Shown: piece by piece, positions 1 to 26,149 of the stretch
How positions within the stretch are numbered: the stretch's first letter is position 1
Layout of the letters: every line of letters begins with the position of its first letter
NCBI RefSeq assembly: GCF_963576545.1
Contig: NC_083639.1
Coordinates: 27,855,147-27,919,146, forward strand
DNA: 64,000 bases
Reading direction: 5' to 3'
Source of the DNA: Limanda limanda
Taxonomy: Eukaryota > Chordata > Actinopteri > Pleuronectiformes > Pleuronectidae
Translations under genes and position numbers: made by a program
Notes under the pieces: model-generated
Told to the model about the DNA's origin: nothing
Databases searched by the model: none
The model's input: only the letters and a program-made list of their open reading frames with translations

Positions 1-1457
1 TCTTTAAGAATGAATGAATATTTTGGTTTATTCTTTGTAAATTCCTTAATTATCACAAATCTAGAAAACAGTCTTAGTTATTGTTGGTTAATTGTGAATT
101 TAAATAAAATATATATATATTTTTTGTAGTATTATGCAGAACAAAGCAATATACAGTAAATCATCTGCTTTAATGTCCTCACATTAATGTGGTGAGTTTT
201 GTCATTTGTCATTTCTCATCGTATTCGGTCACTGAGTCGGATCATCTGATGTATAGCGTTTATTACAATGTGACAATTCCACTTATATAATACTGATGTA
301 TATTACCAAACATACTCCCCGTCTGGATTTTGTTCCATGACAACGTTTTTCCATTTTTCCTTCAGGGGACCAAGACAGCAAGTTCCCTCCAAAATGTGTT
401 TACTGTTACAAGACTTCTATATTAATTAATTTCTCAGAATAACTTAATTTCTATTCCGTCTGTTGATTCGATTTTCATCTTAGTTCACCCTTCGTTCTTC
501 TGAGTTCTTAACTTTGTCCGTTATTTCTCCTCCTCTTTCCTCCCTGTCTCTCTCTCCTCTCTGTCTCTCCCTCCCTCCTGTCCTCCCTCCTTCCTGTCTC
601 TCTCTCCTCCCTCTCTCTCTCCTCTCTGTCTCTCCCTCCCTCCTGTCCTCCCTCCCTCCTGTCCTCCCTTCGGTCTGTCTCTCTCTCCTCTCTCTCTCTC
701 TCCTTCCTGTCCTTCCTCCTTCCTGTCCTCACTCCTCCCTTTCTCTCTCTCCTCTCTGTCTCTCTCTCCTCCCTGTCTCTCTCTCCCTCCTGTCTGTCTC
801 TCTCTCCTTCCTGTCCTCCCTCCCTCCTGTCCTCCCTCCTTCCTGTCCTCCCTCCTTCCTGTCTCTCTCTCCTCTCTGTCTCTCCCTCCCTCCTGTCCTC
901 CCTCCTTCCTGTCTCTCTCTCCTCCCTCTCTCTCCCTCCTGTCCTCCCTCCCTCCTGTCCTCCCTTCTGTCTGTCTCTCTCTCCTCCCTGTCTCCCTCTC
1001 CTCCCTCTCTCTCCCTCCTCTCTGTCTCTCCCTCCCTCCTGTCCTCCCTCTTTCCTGTCCTCACTCCTGTCTGACTTCCTCTCCTCTCTCTCTCTCTCTC
1101 TCCTTCCTGTCTCTCTCTCCTGTCTGTCTCTCTCTCCTCTCTGTCTCCCTCTCCTTCCTGTCCTCCCTCTTTTCTGTCCTCCCTCCTGTCTGTCTCTCTC
1201 CCTCCTGTCCTCCCTCCTGTCTGTCTCTCTCTCCTTCCTGTCCTCTCTCCCTCTTGTCCTCCCTCCTGTCTGTCTCTCTCCCTCCTGTCCTCCCTCGTGT
1301 CTGTCTCTCTCTCCTTCCTGTCCTCCCTCCCTCCTGTCCTGCCTCCTTCCTGTCCTCCCTCCTGTCTGTCTCTCTCCCTCCTGTCCTCCCTCCTGTCTGT
1401 CTCTCTCTCCTTCCTGTCCTCTCTCCCTCTTGTCCTCCCTCCTGTCTGTCTCTGCAG
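1..1457 (+). other. 3' part of a raly intron
   Basis: No coding exon could be recognised. Bases 1-500 are AT-rich unique-looking DNA. Bases 526-1450 are a CT-rich tract that runs to the next acceptor. Confidence 0.6.
526..1453 (+). repeat. long polypyrimidine (CT-rich) tract
   Basis: About 900 bases consist almost wholly of C and T, in irregular repeats of CTGTCTCTCTCC, CTCCCTCC and CCTTCCTGTC. It directly precedes the raly acceptor at 1457, so it forms an enormously extended polypyrimidine tract in the pre-mRNA. Long open frames across it on both strands are composition artefacts. Confidence 0.95.
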
Positions 1458-14001
<12,544 letters not shown>

Positions 14002-14532
14002 GACGTGAGTGTTTCTCTGTTCAGTCCAGGTCTATCACATGTATTTACATTCACAGGTTTAAAAATGACCAGTGGACTTAAATCAGCCTCCACTTCTTAT
14101 TATGACCCACTTTTTAAATGTGGTATGTTTGAAAAGCAGCAAAGCAAAGAAAGATACTTCACCTGTGACCAAGGGCAGCAAGTTGAGGAAGTGACTCATG
14201 TTGCTGTCACTTTACATAGTTATGAGTCAAGGAATTGAAACAACCACCTAACACCAGCCTGTGTGGTTCTTCATCTCCATAATGTCCTTAACTTTTCAAT
14301 TAAGCTGTTCTCTTGTTGTTTTACAGTAAATATTTTTGCAACAGGTTTGAATTCTCCCTGTTTCTCTGTTGGATTTCTGCAGCTTCCTTCCAAAGTTAAA
14401 CAAACAGGCAGGTTATGAACCTTGTAGAATCTAAACCTCCTGTAAGTGTGAGTGAAACTGGCTGCTGGCCTTTATACCTCAGTTATCTGATTGTGATTCC
14501 GTCCAGGATGTTCTCCTCCTCCTCCTCTTCCC

Positions 14533-14610
14533 CTGTGTCAGCTGGGATTGACTGTAGCCTCCCGGTGACCCTCAGAGGATCAGCAGCAAAGCTAATGAAT
14601 CAATGAATAT
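14533..14610 (+). repeat. fragment of a teleost interspersed repeat
   Basis: Contains GTCAGCTGGGATTGACTGTA, then CCCGGTGACCCTCAGAGGAT and AATGAATCAATGAAT, the 3' end of a repeat common in fish genomes (recognised from memory). Confidence 0.55.
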
Positions 14611-14959
14611 CCTGAAACAAATTATCTTTATGTGATGTCTGAAAATAATCAAATAAAAGCAAAATAACTGAACTATATCACGGCCCAAGTGTGTAAACAA
14701 AGTCAGGATCCATCACAAATTGGTGGAACATTTGACCAGTGTTTTCTAAAGACAGGAGGAAATTTGCAATTTGTGAAGGCTCGGGGCAGAAGGTTATAGA
14801 AATAACACACACACACACATAAATATATATATATATACGTATATATCTATTGTATATATCGTATATATATTGTATTTTTATCTTGTGCTTCTGTTTTTTT
14901 TTTTTTTTTATTCTTTCTACCTTTTATTTTTAATTTGATTCTATTGTATTGTATTGTAT

Positions 14960-15411
<452 letters not shown>

Positions 15412-15699
15412 CAAACATGCCAGAATTACACACTGTCCCTTGCATGCCTCAGTGAGTTTAAAGCCGACGGCTGGAAAAACAAACGCAGCTTCATCATAAA
15501 GTGATACGTCTGGTTTTGATTAAAGTCAGATCTTTAGGATTTTGGGGCAGAAACACGCCGTGTGCTCGCCACACTGTGCGAGTCTGTCCTCACCACCACG
15601 TCTTCTTAGCTTTCCATTCACTCTCAGAACTTTGAGCTTCTTCATTTATACTTTAATCTGTTCTAATCACCAATATTGAGTTTGGCAGATGCATGTTTC

Positions 15700-15875
15700 T
15701 TCTCTGGATTGAATGGATTTTGTGGCAACGACCGCAGAGAAAGTTACATTTAATTCTGGTTCTGCACCAAAATGACGTTAAAAATTTCCTGACCCATCCA
15801 GCAAGTTTTGTGGAAATCTGTTCAGTTGGATTTGCATTGATTCTGCAAACTAACAGACAGACAAAGTGAGAAACT
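15700..15875 (+). repeat. old teleost interspersed repeat fragment
   Basis: Landmarks are GGTTCTGCACCAAAATGA, AAGTTTTGTGGAAATCTGTT and AACTAACAGACAGACAAA. They match the consensus words of a diverged family also present at 42005, 51970 and 52480. Confidence 0.6.
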
Positions 15876-17624
15876 CCATGGGAGGTAAATATCATTAGAT
15901 CCGCTGTAGTACATCTACTGTGAATGTGTTTGTCTTGTGTAAACTCCTGAGCTGATGACACATAAAACACACTGTATGAACTGTATTAATATTTCCCATG
16001 ACATCAAATGTACTGTTGCTTCTCTGGAGAATATCGTTCTGTCTTTAAACATCTTTGACATTCTTATATCTGGATCTGACTCCGTCTAATTCCATGAAAT
16101 TGTCGACCAAACAAACCCAGACAAATCTTAAAACTCAGGCACAGATATTTATTTTTGTGTAATTGATGCCGCCCACTTGTGCTGATTGTGTACACAGATA
16201 TCAGCAGGGGGGGGAACTGTGCAATATCGAAGACGTTATCGTAGAATCTCAGTGTCCGTAGGCTCGTCTTGGGTAAACAAAGAGGCAAATTGCTTTGGCA
16301 GGAGTTTCAGACGAGAGAGAAGAACTCGACCTTTGAGTGGCTGAACAACATCCCAGCATCAATCTGCTCGGGACCTCGGTCGCTCCACAAAATGAGAACA
16401 GATTAGAACCGTGTTGGAAATCGTTTTGTCTAATTACGGAGTCGTCCTGCTGCTTTTAACAAAACATGACTAATGGCTTATTAACCTTATTCATGTGCAA
16501 CACAGAGTCTCGTGACTCTGATTGTCTGGTGACAACGATTGTCTTCTTTGGCAATTGTTAGCTCATTTCTTAGTAATCTTTCAAATATGGTTCTTGTTTC
16601 AGTAACGTAATGTGGTCTAAATAAAGCTTGTACAGTACGTGACGGAGCAGAAGAATGAGATGTGACCAACAACAGATGAATCGGATCATCATTGTTTCAT
16701 TTCCATTTTTACAATTCACCACATTATAATAGATTGTGTCAGATGGAGCACAGCAAATACATCTGTGTGAGTCCTCCATGGAGGACTGTTGTATAATCTA
16801 TATTTAATGTTGACATCATACCGACTTGTGGCTTTTAGAGGAGAAAACAACCTCGTTTCACAGTTTCATAGCATGTGAAGAGTCGTTCTACGATATTATG
16901 TCTAATAATAAAAAGCTCTACTATTATATAATACTTGAATTACACAGAGATCAAACAGAAGAGCCTCATGTCTGACACCTTTAGTCATTTAGGAAACCTA
17001 ACATCCACCCTCCCTCAGGCCTCACCTTCCTTCTCTCTGTGACTCGTGGACTCTGAACACTGGACTCGATGTTCAAATCCCTGCAGAGCCGCCGGTCTGC
17101 TTTTGATTCGAAGTCGTTCCAGAAAAAGAAAAGACCCTGCAGCAGTTTGTGAATTGAGAGATTATGTGTAGGGAACAAATATAACGTGAAGGCTCGATTC
17201 GATGTCACGGCTGGATTTTCAGATAATACCAAGAACTGCACAAGTACAGTTTAACTTTTGTTTTTTTTGACAAAGAATGTTTGAAACTGAATATAAATAG
17301 AAATATAACTTGTTTTTGTTCAGGTCTAGATTTTTGGTTTATTTTATTAACATCAAACGTGTTTTTACCACCGATCCAGTTTGGTTTGTGTTCAAATAGG
17401 CAACTGGATTAAATGGGTTGAAATAGTGATCAAGCAGCACTTGCCCTTGAGAAAGGAATTAGACACAAATGCTAGTTCAGACCAGGGCAGCCTTCAGTGA
17501 TCAAGGCAATCCTGTAAAAAAGAAGCTGCAACGCAAGGAATTTACACAGAAAAGATAAAATATAAAATACATTTGTACTGTACTGCATAGAGTCGCCTTC
17601 AAAGACTTCCACAACACATACATG

Positions 17625-17682
17625 TCTGTGGTTTGAATCCCAGTTCCTCCTGTGTGGAGTTAGCATGTTCTCCTGGAGCTTC
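17625..17682 (+). repeat. fragment of a teleost interspersed repeat
   Basis: GGTTTGAATCCCAGTTCCTC then GTGTGGAGTTAGCATGTTCT are landmark words of an abundant fish repeat. The B-box-like word alone is not a tRNA gene. Confidence 0.55.
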
Positions 17683-18028
17683 GTGCTTGAAACACCATGG
17701 ATGTAAAGTTCTGGATACGGATTGTAAAAGATAACAGTAACGGGTGTTACAGAAATAATAAACCTTACTATTGTATTTATCTATTGGCCGTAAAGGCTGC
17801 ACATTGTGTCACAAATAGCACGGGTCAGGGTCAAAGGTTAAAAGCCCGTTTGAATGTCTGCTGAATCGAGAGAAACCGGAGCTTTATGAGGGTTAAACCA
17901 AAAGGGAAGAGACGGGGCACGGTGGGAATGAAAAGCAGATGGCGAGGTTAAGGTAACGTCTTTAAAAGAGAAGCTTTAGTCCAAGTGCTGTGTGTAGTAT
18001 CAACGTAGAGTTTTAGCTTGAGTGCAAT

Positions 18029-18906
18029 TACTGTTGCAAAATTCTGGGAATATTCAAAGTTGGAAACTTTCCATGGGAATTAACGGGAATTAACGGGAAT
18101 TAACGGGAATTAACAGGAATATACGGGAATATACGGGAATATACGGGAATAAACGGGAATATACGGGAATAAACTGGAAATGTTGTGGGTAATTTATGCT
18201 AGCTGTATTTACCTTCTCATATACAGACATAAATATAAACATTTTGTTGTGTCATAGGCTGATTTGAGTCCTGAGGAAACTTTGGGCACTTGACTATATG
18301 CTTCTGCATCGTTGTGTCATTCTTAACATTGGTCTTTGCACAGTATTTGCAGATGTACACAGCCTTTCCTTCTACATTGGATGGGGTGAAATTTCTCCAC
18401 ACATGAGATAGTGCACGTGGCATTGTTCTGTAGAATAAGATGAGAAAAAAGTTTGTAAAAAAACACTAATGCAATGCCAGAGATATAAATAGTTAGACAA
18501 ACAATTGGAATCGTCTGTACTCATATTTTATAATTGATGGATAAACGTATGGAAATAGGCTAGATGAACAGATGAACAATCCTCAATCAGCATGCTAATA
18601 TATTTTCCCCAGTAATATCATGGAAACTTACCTGACTAGTCCTGCACTCTACAGCAGGCCTCAATAGCCCTGCTGTAGAGTGAAGCATGCTGGGAGTTAT
18701 CTGTGCATGTGATGGAAGAATGCACAGTGGAGGCTTGAAACTCAACGTGAAGCGTGTGCTGCATTCCATACATCTTTAAAATAGAGTTTTGAATGATGTT
18801 TTTATTGCTCAGCGTCTAATTTGCATAGTTGTTTTTTTTTTTCAAAATTCCCAAAATTCCCGATCTTAATATTCCCGTGGACACTTTCCGCCCCTTTGCA
18901 ACCCTA
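18029..18906 (-). mobile_element. non-autonomous hAT element with BED-finger exon, copy 2
   Basis: The 878-bp element is closely similar to the one at 6758-7599 and flanked by an exact 8-bp duplication AGTGCAAT (18021-18028, 18907-18914). The left end is mutated (TACTGTTGC for TAGGGTTGC) and it has extra copies of the ACGGGAATAT word. The minus-strand BED frame (18423-18217), the donor (exon end 18632), the acceptor (exon start 18427) and the 204-bp intron are all retained. Confidence 0.88.
18217..18423 (-). pseudogene. BED zinc-finger fragment of a hAT transposase, copy 2
   Basis: Its 68 codons differ from copy 1 at only a few residues (for example RNF for RHF, KTNV for KTYV, QDSN for QGSN). 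All zinc ligands (C25, C28, H42, C46) and the stop position are kept. There is no catalytic region. Confidence 0.7.
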
Positions 18907-19152
18907 AGTGCAATTCAACCCGTCCCACTGGTACTGAGCTCTTGACAAATTGAAATCCGTGTGAAAACTCAGCTGAAGGGTGAAATTGATTTGTTACGGT
19001 GGCCCTGAGGGTCAAATCACGTCAACACAAACATTTAAAACTCATTCATAGGTCGTATTGACACCAGTGTGTGTAGAAGTGAAGTAACTGAACATTATTC
19101 CCACGATTTCAATGTCTTTATTTCATCTTTAATGCTGATGTGTGTGAAATCT

Positions 19153-19192
19153 TAAAGGGATAGCTCACCCAAATAAATGAAACTATCCCTTC
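19153..19192. repeat. short inverted-repeat element beside raly UTR acceptor
   Basis: AAAGGGATAG (19154-19163) and CTATCCCTT (19183-19191) are inverted around GCTCACCCAAATAAATGAAA. This resembles the AAAGGGATAGTTCACCC repeat common in fish. It ends about 20 bases before the splice acceptor. Confidence 0.55.
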
Positions 19193-19211
19193 AATGTCCT
19201 TTCTGTTTCAG

Positions 19212-20330
19212 GTAGTGAGGCCTGTGGGGGAGGAGTCAGACAGAAGGAGAGAGAGAGAGATGGATGACAACACAGGAACGCCATCAAACGGCCGGGAGCT
19301 CGCCCGACACACTCACCCTCACTCACTTTCTCCTACACACATACTTGTCTTACTTCAGTTGTGAGGACGGTCACTGACAAATCCCATTCCCAGCCCGTTT
19401 ACCCTCAAACACGCCTTTGAAGTTTGTGAGGACCTGCCAACATGTCCTCACAATGTCGACCATCGTGAACACACACACGCACACACCCGCACACACACAC
19501 ACGCACACACGTGTTAAAACTCCCGCAGAGACAGACTTCACACTTTATCAGAGCAACAGGAAAATACTAAAACAGCAGGGTATTGACAGAACACGTCGTA
19601 AAGTGATGAGTTACACATACTCACACCCGTGCGCACACACACATACACACACACACGCACAAGGAAAAGCAGAAAGTGAAGGAGACACTCGGAGCCACAG
19701 GGAGACAGAGAAACAGCAGCTCGCTGTCAACACGCATCTTAATCTGAGCAGGTTGAGCCACAAACACAGGATCATCATCTGCTGCTTCAACGTAGAGCAA
19801 CACAACCGAACACACAACGTGCTGAGGCAGAGATGGTTACAAAACCCGGCTGAGGCAAATTCTTTTGGAGTTTAAAATCTAGAACAAAATTCCTCATTTG
19901 TGAAAAACAAAATATTTGTAAAAGGTTCCTTAAAGCTCCAAAGTTTAACCACAAACCCAATCTGTGGTAATATAGAGTGAGTTTTAAGATCTAATGCAGC
20001 TTATTCAACCACAGAATACAATTCAAAATAGATTGTAAATGTTTAATTATCTGATATATTTATCAAACAATAATCACATTGTAGGATCTTCAATACTTTA
20101 ATAACGTATTTCTCAAAATTGGAGTCAGGGCCCCAAAATGGGTTCAGTTAAAACGATGGCTAATTGCCTTGACATGTGTGGATTAGATCTGATAAATCAC
20201 AGTTTAAGCAACTTCACAAAATGCTAAACGAGAGGAAGTTAAACCAGCAAAATTAAAAAACAACAAGACACTGGTCCCATTAGAGATGAAGCAGTAACAC
20301 CTGAAGAATAAAGTTTTTCGTCCTGTACCT
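19212..20330 (+). other. raly: probable raly 3'UTR terminal exon
   Basis: An acceptor (CCTTTCTGTTTCAG ending at 19211) can pair with the donor at 14005. The following sequence has no coding sense and contains short CA tracts. An AATAAA lies at 20307-20312, followed by a T-rich stretch, which would end a UTR exon of about 1.1 kb. This is inferred from splice and polyadenylation signals only. Confidence 0.45.
20307..20312 (+). promoter_or_regulatory. candidate polyadenylation signal of raly
   Basis: AATAAA followed by GTTTTTCGTCCTG. It is the first canonical hexamer after the putative UTR acceptor at 19211. Confidence 0.4.
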
Positions 20331-20338
20331 TATCCATG

Positions 20339-20350
20339 CACCAGGGGGCG
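20339..20350 (+). promoter_or_regulatory. CTCF-like word, forward
   Basis: CACCAGGGGGCG fits the CTCF core except its first C. It lies in a fragment of a teleost repeat, just beyond the proposed raly end. Confidence 0.35.
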
Positions 20351-21895
20351 ATCACGGTTATTTTGGCTTCACTTTAGCGAGATGAGATTTTAACTTATTC
20401 ATAAACAGTCTGTTTAATAGTTGAATCAAGTTTGTGTCCTGATGCATTTTGCTATTTTAAAAACTCAGTGCGTTCCAGGGCCAAATTTGTTTTAGCAGCA
20501 TAAGGAAATATGAATTTGGTCTTTTCCCGGTCATAATGCAAAAATACATTATAATGTAAATATCGTATTATTATCAGTAAAGGTAAATATGAATCATGGG
20601 ATTCCTCAGTTTGTCAAAGAGGAGATGAAATCGTTCTGTTGCTGCTGATGAAGTGAATCTGTCTCTGAACCTCCCCCCCCTCTCTGTTTCATTCTCCCTT
20701 GCTTCCTTCTCTTTCTGACACCTTTTCTTTATTCCCAACATCTGTTCATCTTTTCCTCGACTTTTAGCCTGTTTCCCTCTCACTTTATTTATCTCTCACT
20801 CCATCGTCCAACTTTCCTTTCTCACTTCACGTTAGACTTCTATCACATCCGTTACTTTCCTCTCTGGCTTTTCTAGGTCGTCTTTAGTTTCTTCTTTGGG
20901 CCAAAAACTGTAATTTCCTCTTTCTGGGTTTATTCTTCAACTCTCGTCGCGTTTTTATACAGATCTTGATTCTGTTTGTTTTCTCTTTCTATTCTTTTCT
21001 TTGTGAGAGATTGGGAAGCACATTGAATTAAAGGGATAATATGTAAGTTCTCTGAATTAAAAGACTGGGCGTTTGATATAAATCTGAATTCTATTTTTAC
21101 ATTGTTCCAAACATTTTTACTTTCTAGTTTAGAGCAAAATGTTCTGATAAACATTTTTAGATCTTGGTCATATTCCAACATGATTCAGGATTTTAGTAAT
21201 CATTGATTTTCAGTTTTGAGAGTTACAAGCGGAGTAAATGTTCAATTCCTTTAAGACGTCTTATATTGACCAAACATTGTTGAAGAAACACTGATTGTTA
21301 ACACAAATTTGCTTTGTCCCGTGATTTAATTTGATCAATTTATTTGAGATCAGGAAAACCACTGCGGATAATTCGACTCCCATGATTATACGTTTCCTCA
21401 TGATGTCATCGAGGTCTATGTTTCAAATGACAGAACCAGCGGCAGAAAATGACTTATTACAGATTTAGGTTAGATCTGAAAACATAAATGTTCTCACCTC
21501 AAGTCTTACGAACATTTTCTCAAAACAAATAAATTGAATAAATGCGACATTGAAAACAAACTTGAACCCAAACTCTGAGCTGATTCTCCCACTGCCTTGT
21601 TTTTCCTCCTCTTGCTTTAGTTTAACTCGTCACTGTCAGTGGGTTGTTTAAGAAGTTCACCTTCACACAGTAATTTGTAATGTTGCTTGTATATATATGT
21701 TATTGTTATAATCTCCTGAATCATCAGCCAGTACAGCATAATTTTATGAAAATGTGATTTACAGCCTGGAACTTTGTGTTTGACCACGACATGATCAGAT
21801 CTCCAGCTTTGACTTTTCAACCTCTAACAAGGAATTCTCAGATTTTGACTCTTGATTTATAAACCAATGAATCTTCAGGGTGAAATGTTGTGTGT

Positions 21896-21898
<3 letters not shown>

Positions 21899-21950
<52 letters not shown>
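21899..21950 (+). repeat. (TC)26 microsatellite
   Basis: Uninterrupted TC dinucleotides. Confidence 0.97.
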
Positions 21951-21954
<4 letters not shown>

Positions 21955-22080
21955 CTTCCTCCTGTTTCTCACCATCTTTTCACTTCTTTTCAACCATTTT
22001 CTCCTCTTGTTCCCGTTCACTTTCCACATGCTGATGTTCTGAAAAGGCTCTGCTGTTATTTCCACGACCTCCTGTTTAAT

Positions 22081-22118
22081 GAAGGTTATGAAGGTGATGA
22101 AGGTGATGAAGGTGATGA
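22081..22118 (+). repeat. 9-bp GAAGGTGAT tandem repeat
   Basis: About four copies of GAAGGTGAT. Confidence 0.85.
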
Positions 22119-25100
22119 TGCTGACTCCTCTGTCTGCACCGAGGCCTTTACAACACATGTAAATATTCCAAATAAAAAAAGGTGGAAGCTGTGACCGTTG
22201 TCTGAGGACTTTTGTGATCACAGATCAAACTGAGAACGTTTATATTTACATCTTTCATGAATAAAAAAAATCTAGAGGTTTGTCTGAATACGTGAATTAT
22301 TTCATTATTTTTCATTTACTACTTAAGACAAACCTCAGTCCTCGATGTGCTCACTGAAAATCTCTATTAGAGGCATGTGGATTTCTTGGGGCCAATGAAA
22401 TGAAAGAAATTCACATACCAATACCTCAGACTGTTCAAATAATCATAGCTATTATTATTGTTGTTGATAATAATAATATAATAAAGTGGTTTTACTCCTT
22501 ATAAAAGTCACATTTCCTTGGCTTTACCTTTCCAGAAAATAATTAAAAAGTAGATCATTGCTTTCTAAGTAGTACTGCAGTTATTCTAAGCAAAGACGCT
22601 TCGACTGAACGTCAAATCATGGATACAGTATGAGTGATTCCAAGAGGCAGAGGCCTCTCACACACTTTGCAGGAACTGGGTCCAAAGCACGATCAGTCGG
22701 AACCAAGATCAATATGAGTTCATATCCCTGAGAGACAAAAAAGCTCCGTCCTCACATACACACTTAATTCTGCCAAATTAAAATGAATTCCATGTATTGG
22801 TCCGAGAGGACGAGTAGCAGTTCTCCTTCTCCGTTGCCTGCTCCTTGCTGATGAATCCAAGTTGTGAGATAGAGGCAGAAAGCGACGGGTGAATGTAACG
22901 GGAAAGATTGATTCTGCAGTGAATCAAACTGACGGTGAAACACGGCGGTTCAAGTCTGTTTTTCTTTCTCTGGAGTCGGACACCTGCACCTCGACCCTGA
23001 GGAGGACGACTCCATTTTTCATATGCATGCTGTACGCTCTGGTTTGCATATTCGAGGAGAATGATTCATACGCCAGCGAGATAATGATCCCAAACTCACC
23101 TCAAAGCTTTGCTATAGCTGTTTGAAGACCAAAGAGGACTGAGGAGGTCTGACCATGGACTCTCCTCCACGCTGACCTCACCTCAGCCCCATTAAACATC
23201 AATGAGGCACTTGGAGACGGAGGACACAAAGGACTTGGAGCACTGTCAGAAAAAGCTGATATAACTCAGGTCATTGGGTTTTCAGCAAACTTGTGGAGAC
23301 CAGCCTGTGTTCAAGGCCCAATTATTCAGAAACTCATCTTTTATACCAGATCAAATCATGTTGGATTCTATTTGTGCAGCTCACATTCACACATCACAGA
23401 TTAGCAACGACCAACCAGAGAAAATGTGTTAACTGAAAACGTCTTCTCCCTTTTAACGACTGTCCTGTAAAAGCTGACCTGTATGGTCACAGTGGCAAAC
23501 AGCTAATCACGACCCACAGTTAGATTTTATTAGCTAGTGACCTCTAGAGGCCGTGTGAGGCAGCGTCAGTCGTTAGCACGAGCAGCGTGTTTACTTTTAT
23601 GGTGCAAAGCCCCGAAGACTCATAATAATAATGAGCAGAGGAGAAGTTTTATATAAGAAACAAATTCAAGCAAACAGTGACCCTTAAAATGTGCCTAAAT
23701 GTAATATATATAATATGAGCCTAAAAAGTACTAGATTTAATTCAATAATACTACATATATAATTGTTGCAAAATGTCGATGAAATTGAAAAAATTACTTT
23801 GGAGCTAAATTTTACCAAGAATGACAAAGCGTGAGTCTTTCAAACAAAAGAGTCGAAATAGAAGTATTTATATATAATATATAATATATGTATAAATGTA
23901 TGTGTGTATAAATATATATATATATGCCACAGTAATTCTTTTGAACTTGTGAACATCTGTGGTGCGCTCAGACGCTAACTGTTTGCACCTGCTGCTCCTC
24001 ACTGTGAACGTGTGACTCATTCCACCTCCACCAGCGCTCACATCAGATAAACCTGAAATACAACAAAGATGTCGAGGTCAAGGTCTGACGAGCGCAAGCG
24101 ATGTCGTACATTTAGTTCAGAATGTTGGTACAAATTCAGGCACCACACAGATCAAAGGAGGACAAATCTCTGGCTGGAGACATGATGGGACACTTGGAAA
24201 GACCAAAAGGACCTCGTTGGTAAAATAACGAGCTTCTCGTTTATCTGAAAATGCAACTTCTACAAACTCTGAATGTTTTTGCTTATCCTAGTCCAGTGTG
24301 GACTATTTGTTCCACGTGCTAAGTTGACTGCAGCAGAGAGAACCTGGACGTCGGCCTCAGTGAACTGATGGTCAGTGACGATATTACTGCGCTCGGGATT
24401 TTCCGTGATGAAAAGTCACACAGTATCAGCTCCTCCATGTTGTTCCCTCGGATTTGATATTTTTTCCTCTTTTTTGCTGATTGTGCAGAACATGAAATTA
24501 AGGCTTTAACACTTTAACACCTTCACTAAGTTTTTATTTTTATTTCACCCACTTCAGGTTATCAAGCTCTCTCTGCATCTCCTGGGACAGAGGAACCATC
24601 TCAGTGTGTTTTCTCCTCCACAGGTTTCAGGTGAACAGCGCTCTCATACCTTGGAGATTCAACGTCTGTTTTCACGTTCATGAAACTGCTAATACTTTAT
24701 TTGCTACTATTATTTTTATATATTTAATATGTTATTCAAGCCAAATTCCCAGCTTTTGAAAAATAAAAGCTCTGTAATCCAACTCCATTCGAAGCATTGC
24801 TGCAAAAAAACAAATGTTGTGCTTTTACTTTGAAGACAAATTGCCAAACAGAAAGTGAATCTGTGAATGTTGTTGCCATGACAGCGGTCAGTACCCATCA
24901 TACCGTCATTTAGTCAAATAAAAAAACTTTAGATTTACAAAATGTTTAATGGTTAATGTCACAGACACTCGTCCATTGTAAATAGAAGATCTGATCTTAT
25001 TAGCTAACGAGTATCAGTGTTAACCTTGAGTTTAAACATTTGAATCATCGACATATAGTTTATCAACATATTTGCTTTTAGACGCCATTTAAAATCGAGG

Positions 25101-25803
25101 CCGACTCTGAACTCGTAACCTCGACACCTGTGCACAGTTATCAATCGATCTGCTGAGTGTTAGTCCTCCTGACACCCTTCTCTAAGAGATTTCTTTTATC
25201 TCTCATCTGCATGTGATCTTTGCAAATGTAATGTACTTGAAACTGGCAAACACATGGATTTCATATCTTGAACACATTTCGGGGATTCATTTTTCATTTC
25301 TCTTTACCTTTGGCTGCTGGATCCCTTGTCAAGCTGAAAGTCAAAACTCAGCTTCAAAGTCGTGCGCTGTAACATTTTGGGAGTGTGATGCTTTATCCGG
25401 CATAAATCTATGGTTTGGACGAGCGGGCGTTGATCTGAGCCGGGCGACGTCGCTGTGTTCAGAGCAGGTTCAGGGATCCACATGTTTTCCCACTTATCTC
25501 TACAGGTTTCTACCCACATGTGACTCCAGGGTGGAGGGGTGTTTTGGAATCTATCTATGTGTCTGAAGAAGTTCAGAACTGGACACAAAACACATGAGTT
25601 ACAGCTTCAAAACGTCTCCTCGCTGGTTTCCTGACCCATAAGTGCTCTGTCCTTACTACAGTATTACATGAGTATTTAGTACTAACGGCTTCAGACCACA
25701 TCAACTTTAAACTTAGCCGTATCTCGTACTGACGCTATCGCAGTGAAATCTGTCCAGAGACAAACAAGCACCTGACAAACTGATAATATGTGAATGAAAT
25801 AAT

Positions 25804-26060
25804 TAGGGCTGGGCAAGTTAACTCGTTTTAATCGAGTTAACTCAAGTGATGAGTTAACTCAATTGTTTATCCGCCAATTATTTTCTTTTTTCCTGTTCTG
25901 CAGCAGTCAGCAACAGACTTTCACAAAATAAAAGCCTGACTTTCACAATAAAACAATAAATAATCAAACCTGAGTGAATGCGAGATAAAATAATTAATCA
26001 AGTTAACTCATCACTTGAGTTAACTAACTCGATTGAAACGAGTTAACTTGCCCAGCCCTA
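25804..26060. mobile_element. palindromic hAT-like MITE, copy 2
   Basis: The 257-bp element has the same ends and arms as 13513-13823, flanked by the exact 8-bp duplication GAAATAAT (25796-25803, 26061-26068). It has a single copy of the central 28-bp segment and fewer GAGTTAACTC words in the right arm. Confidence 0.9.
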
Positions 26061-26149
26061 GAAATAATTTATAAAGTCTTTGCAGCATCACTACAATTCA
26101 TTTTATGATCTTTTTGATCTCATTTCTCATCTGACCTGAGTTTATAAAC

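Noticed and set aside
360..425. Possible further raly exon after TTCCTTCAG at 369
   Set aside because: The translation does not match RALY, and the expected RRM-to-linker sequence is absent.
17629..17651. B-box-like GGTTTGAATCC, possible tRNA
   Set aside because: No A box or cloverleaf. The words match a known fish repeat. The same holds for GGATCGAACC near 58417.
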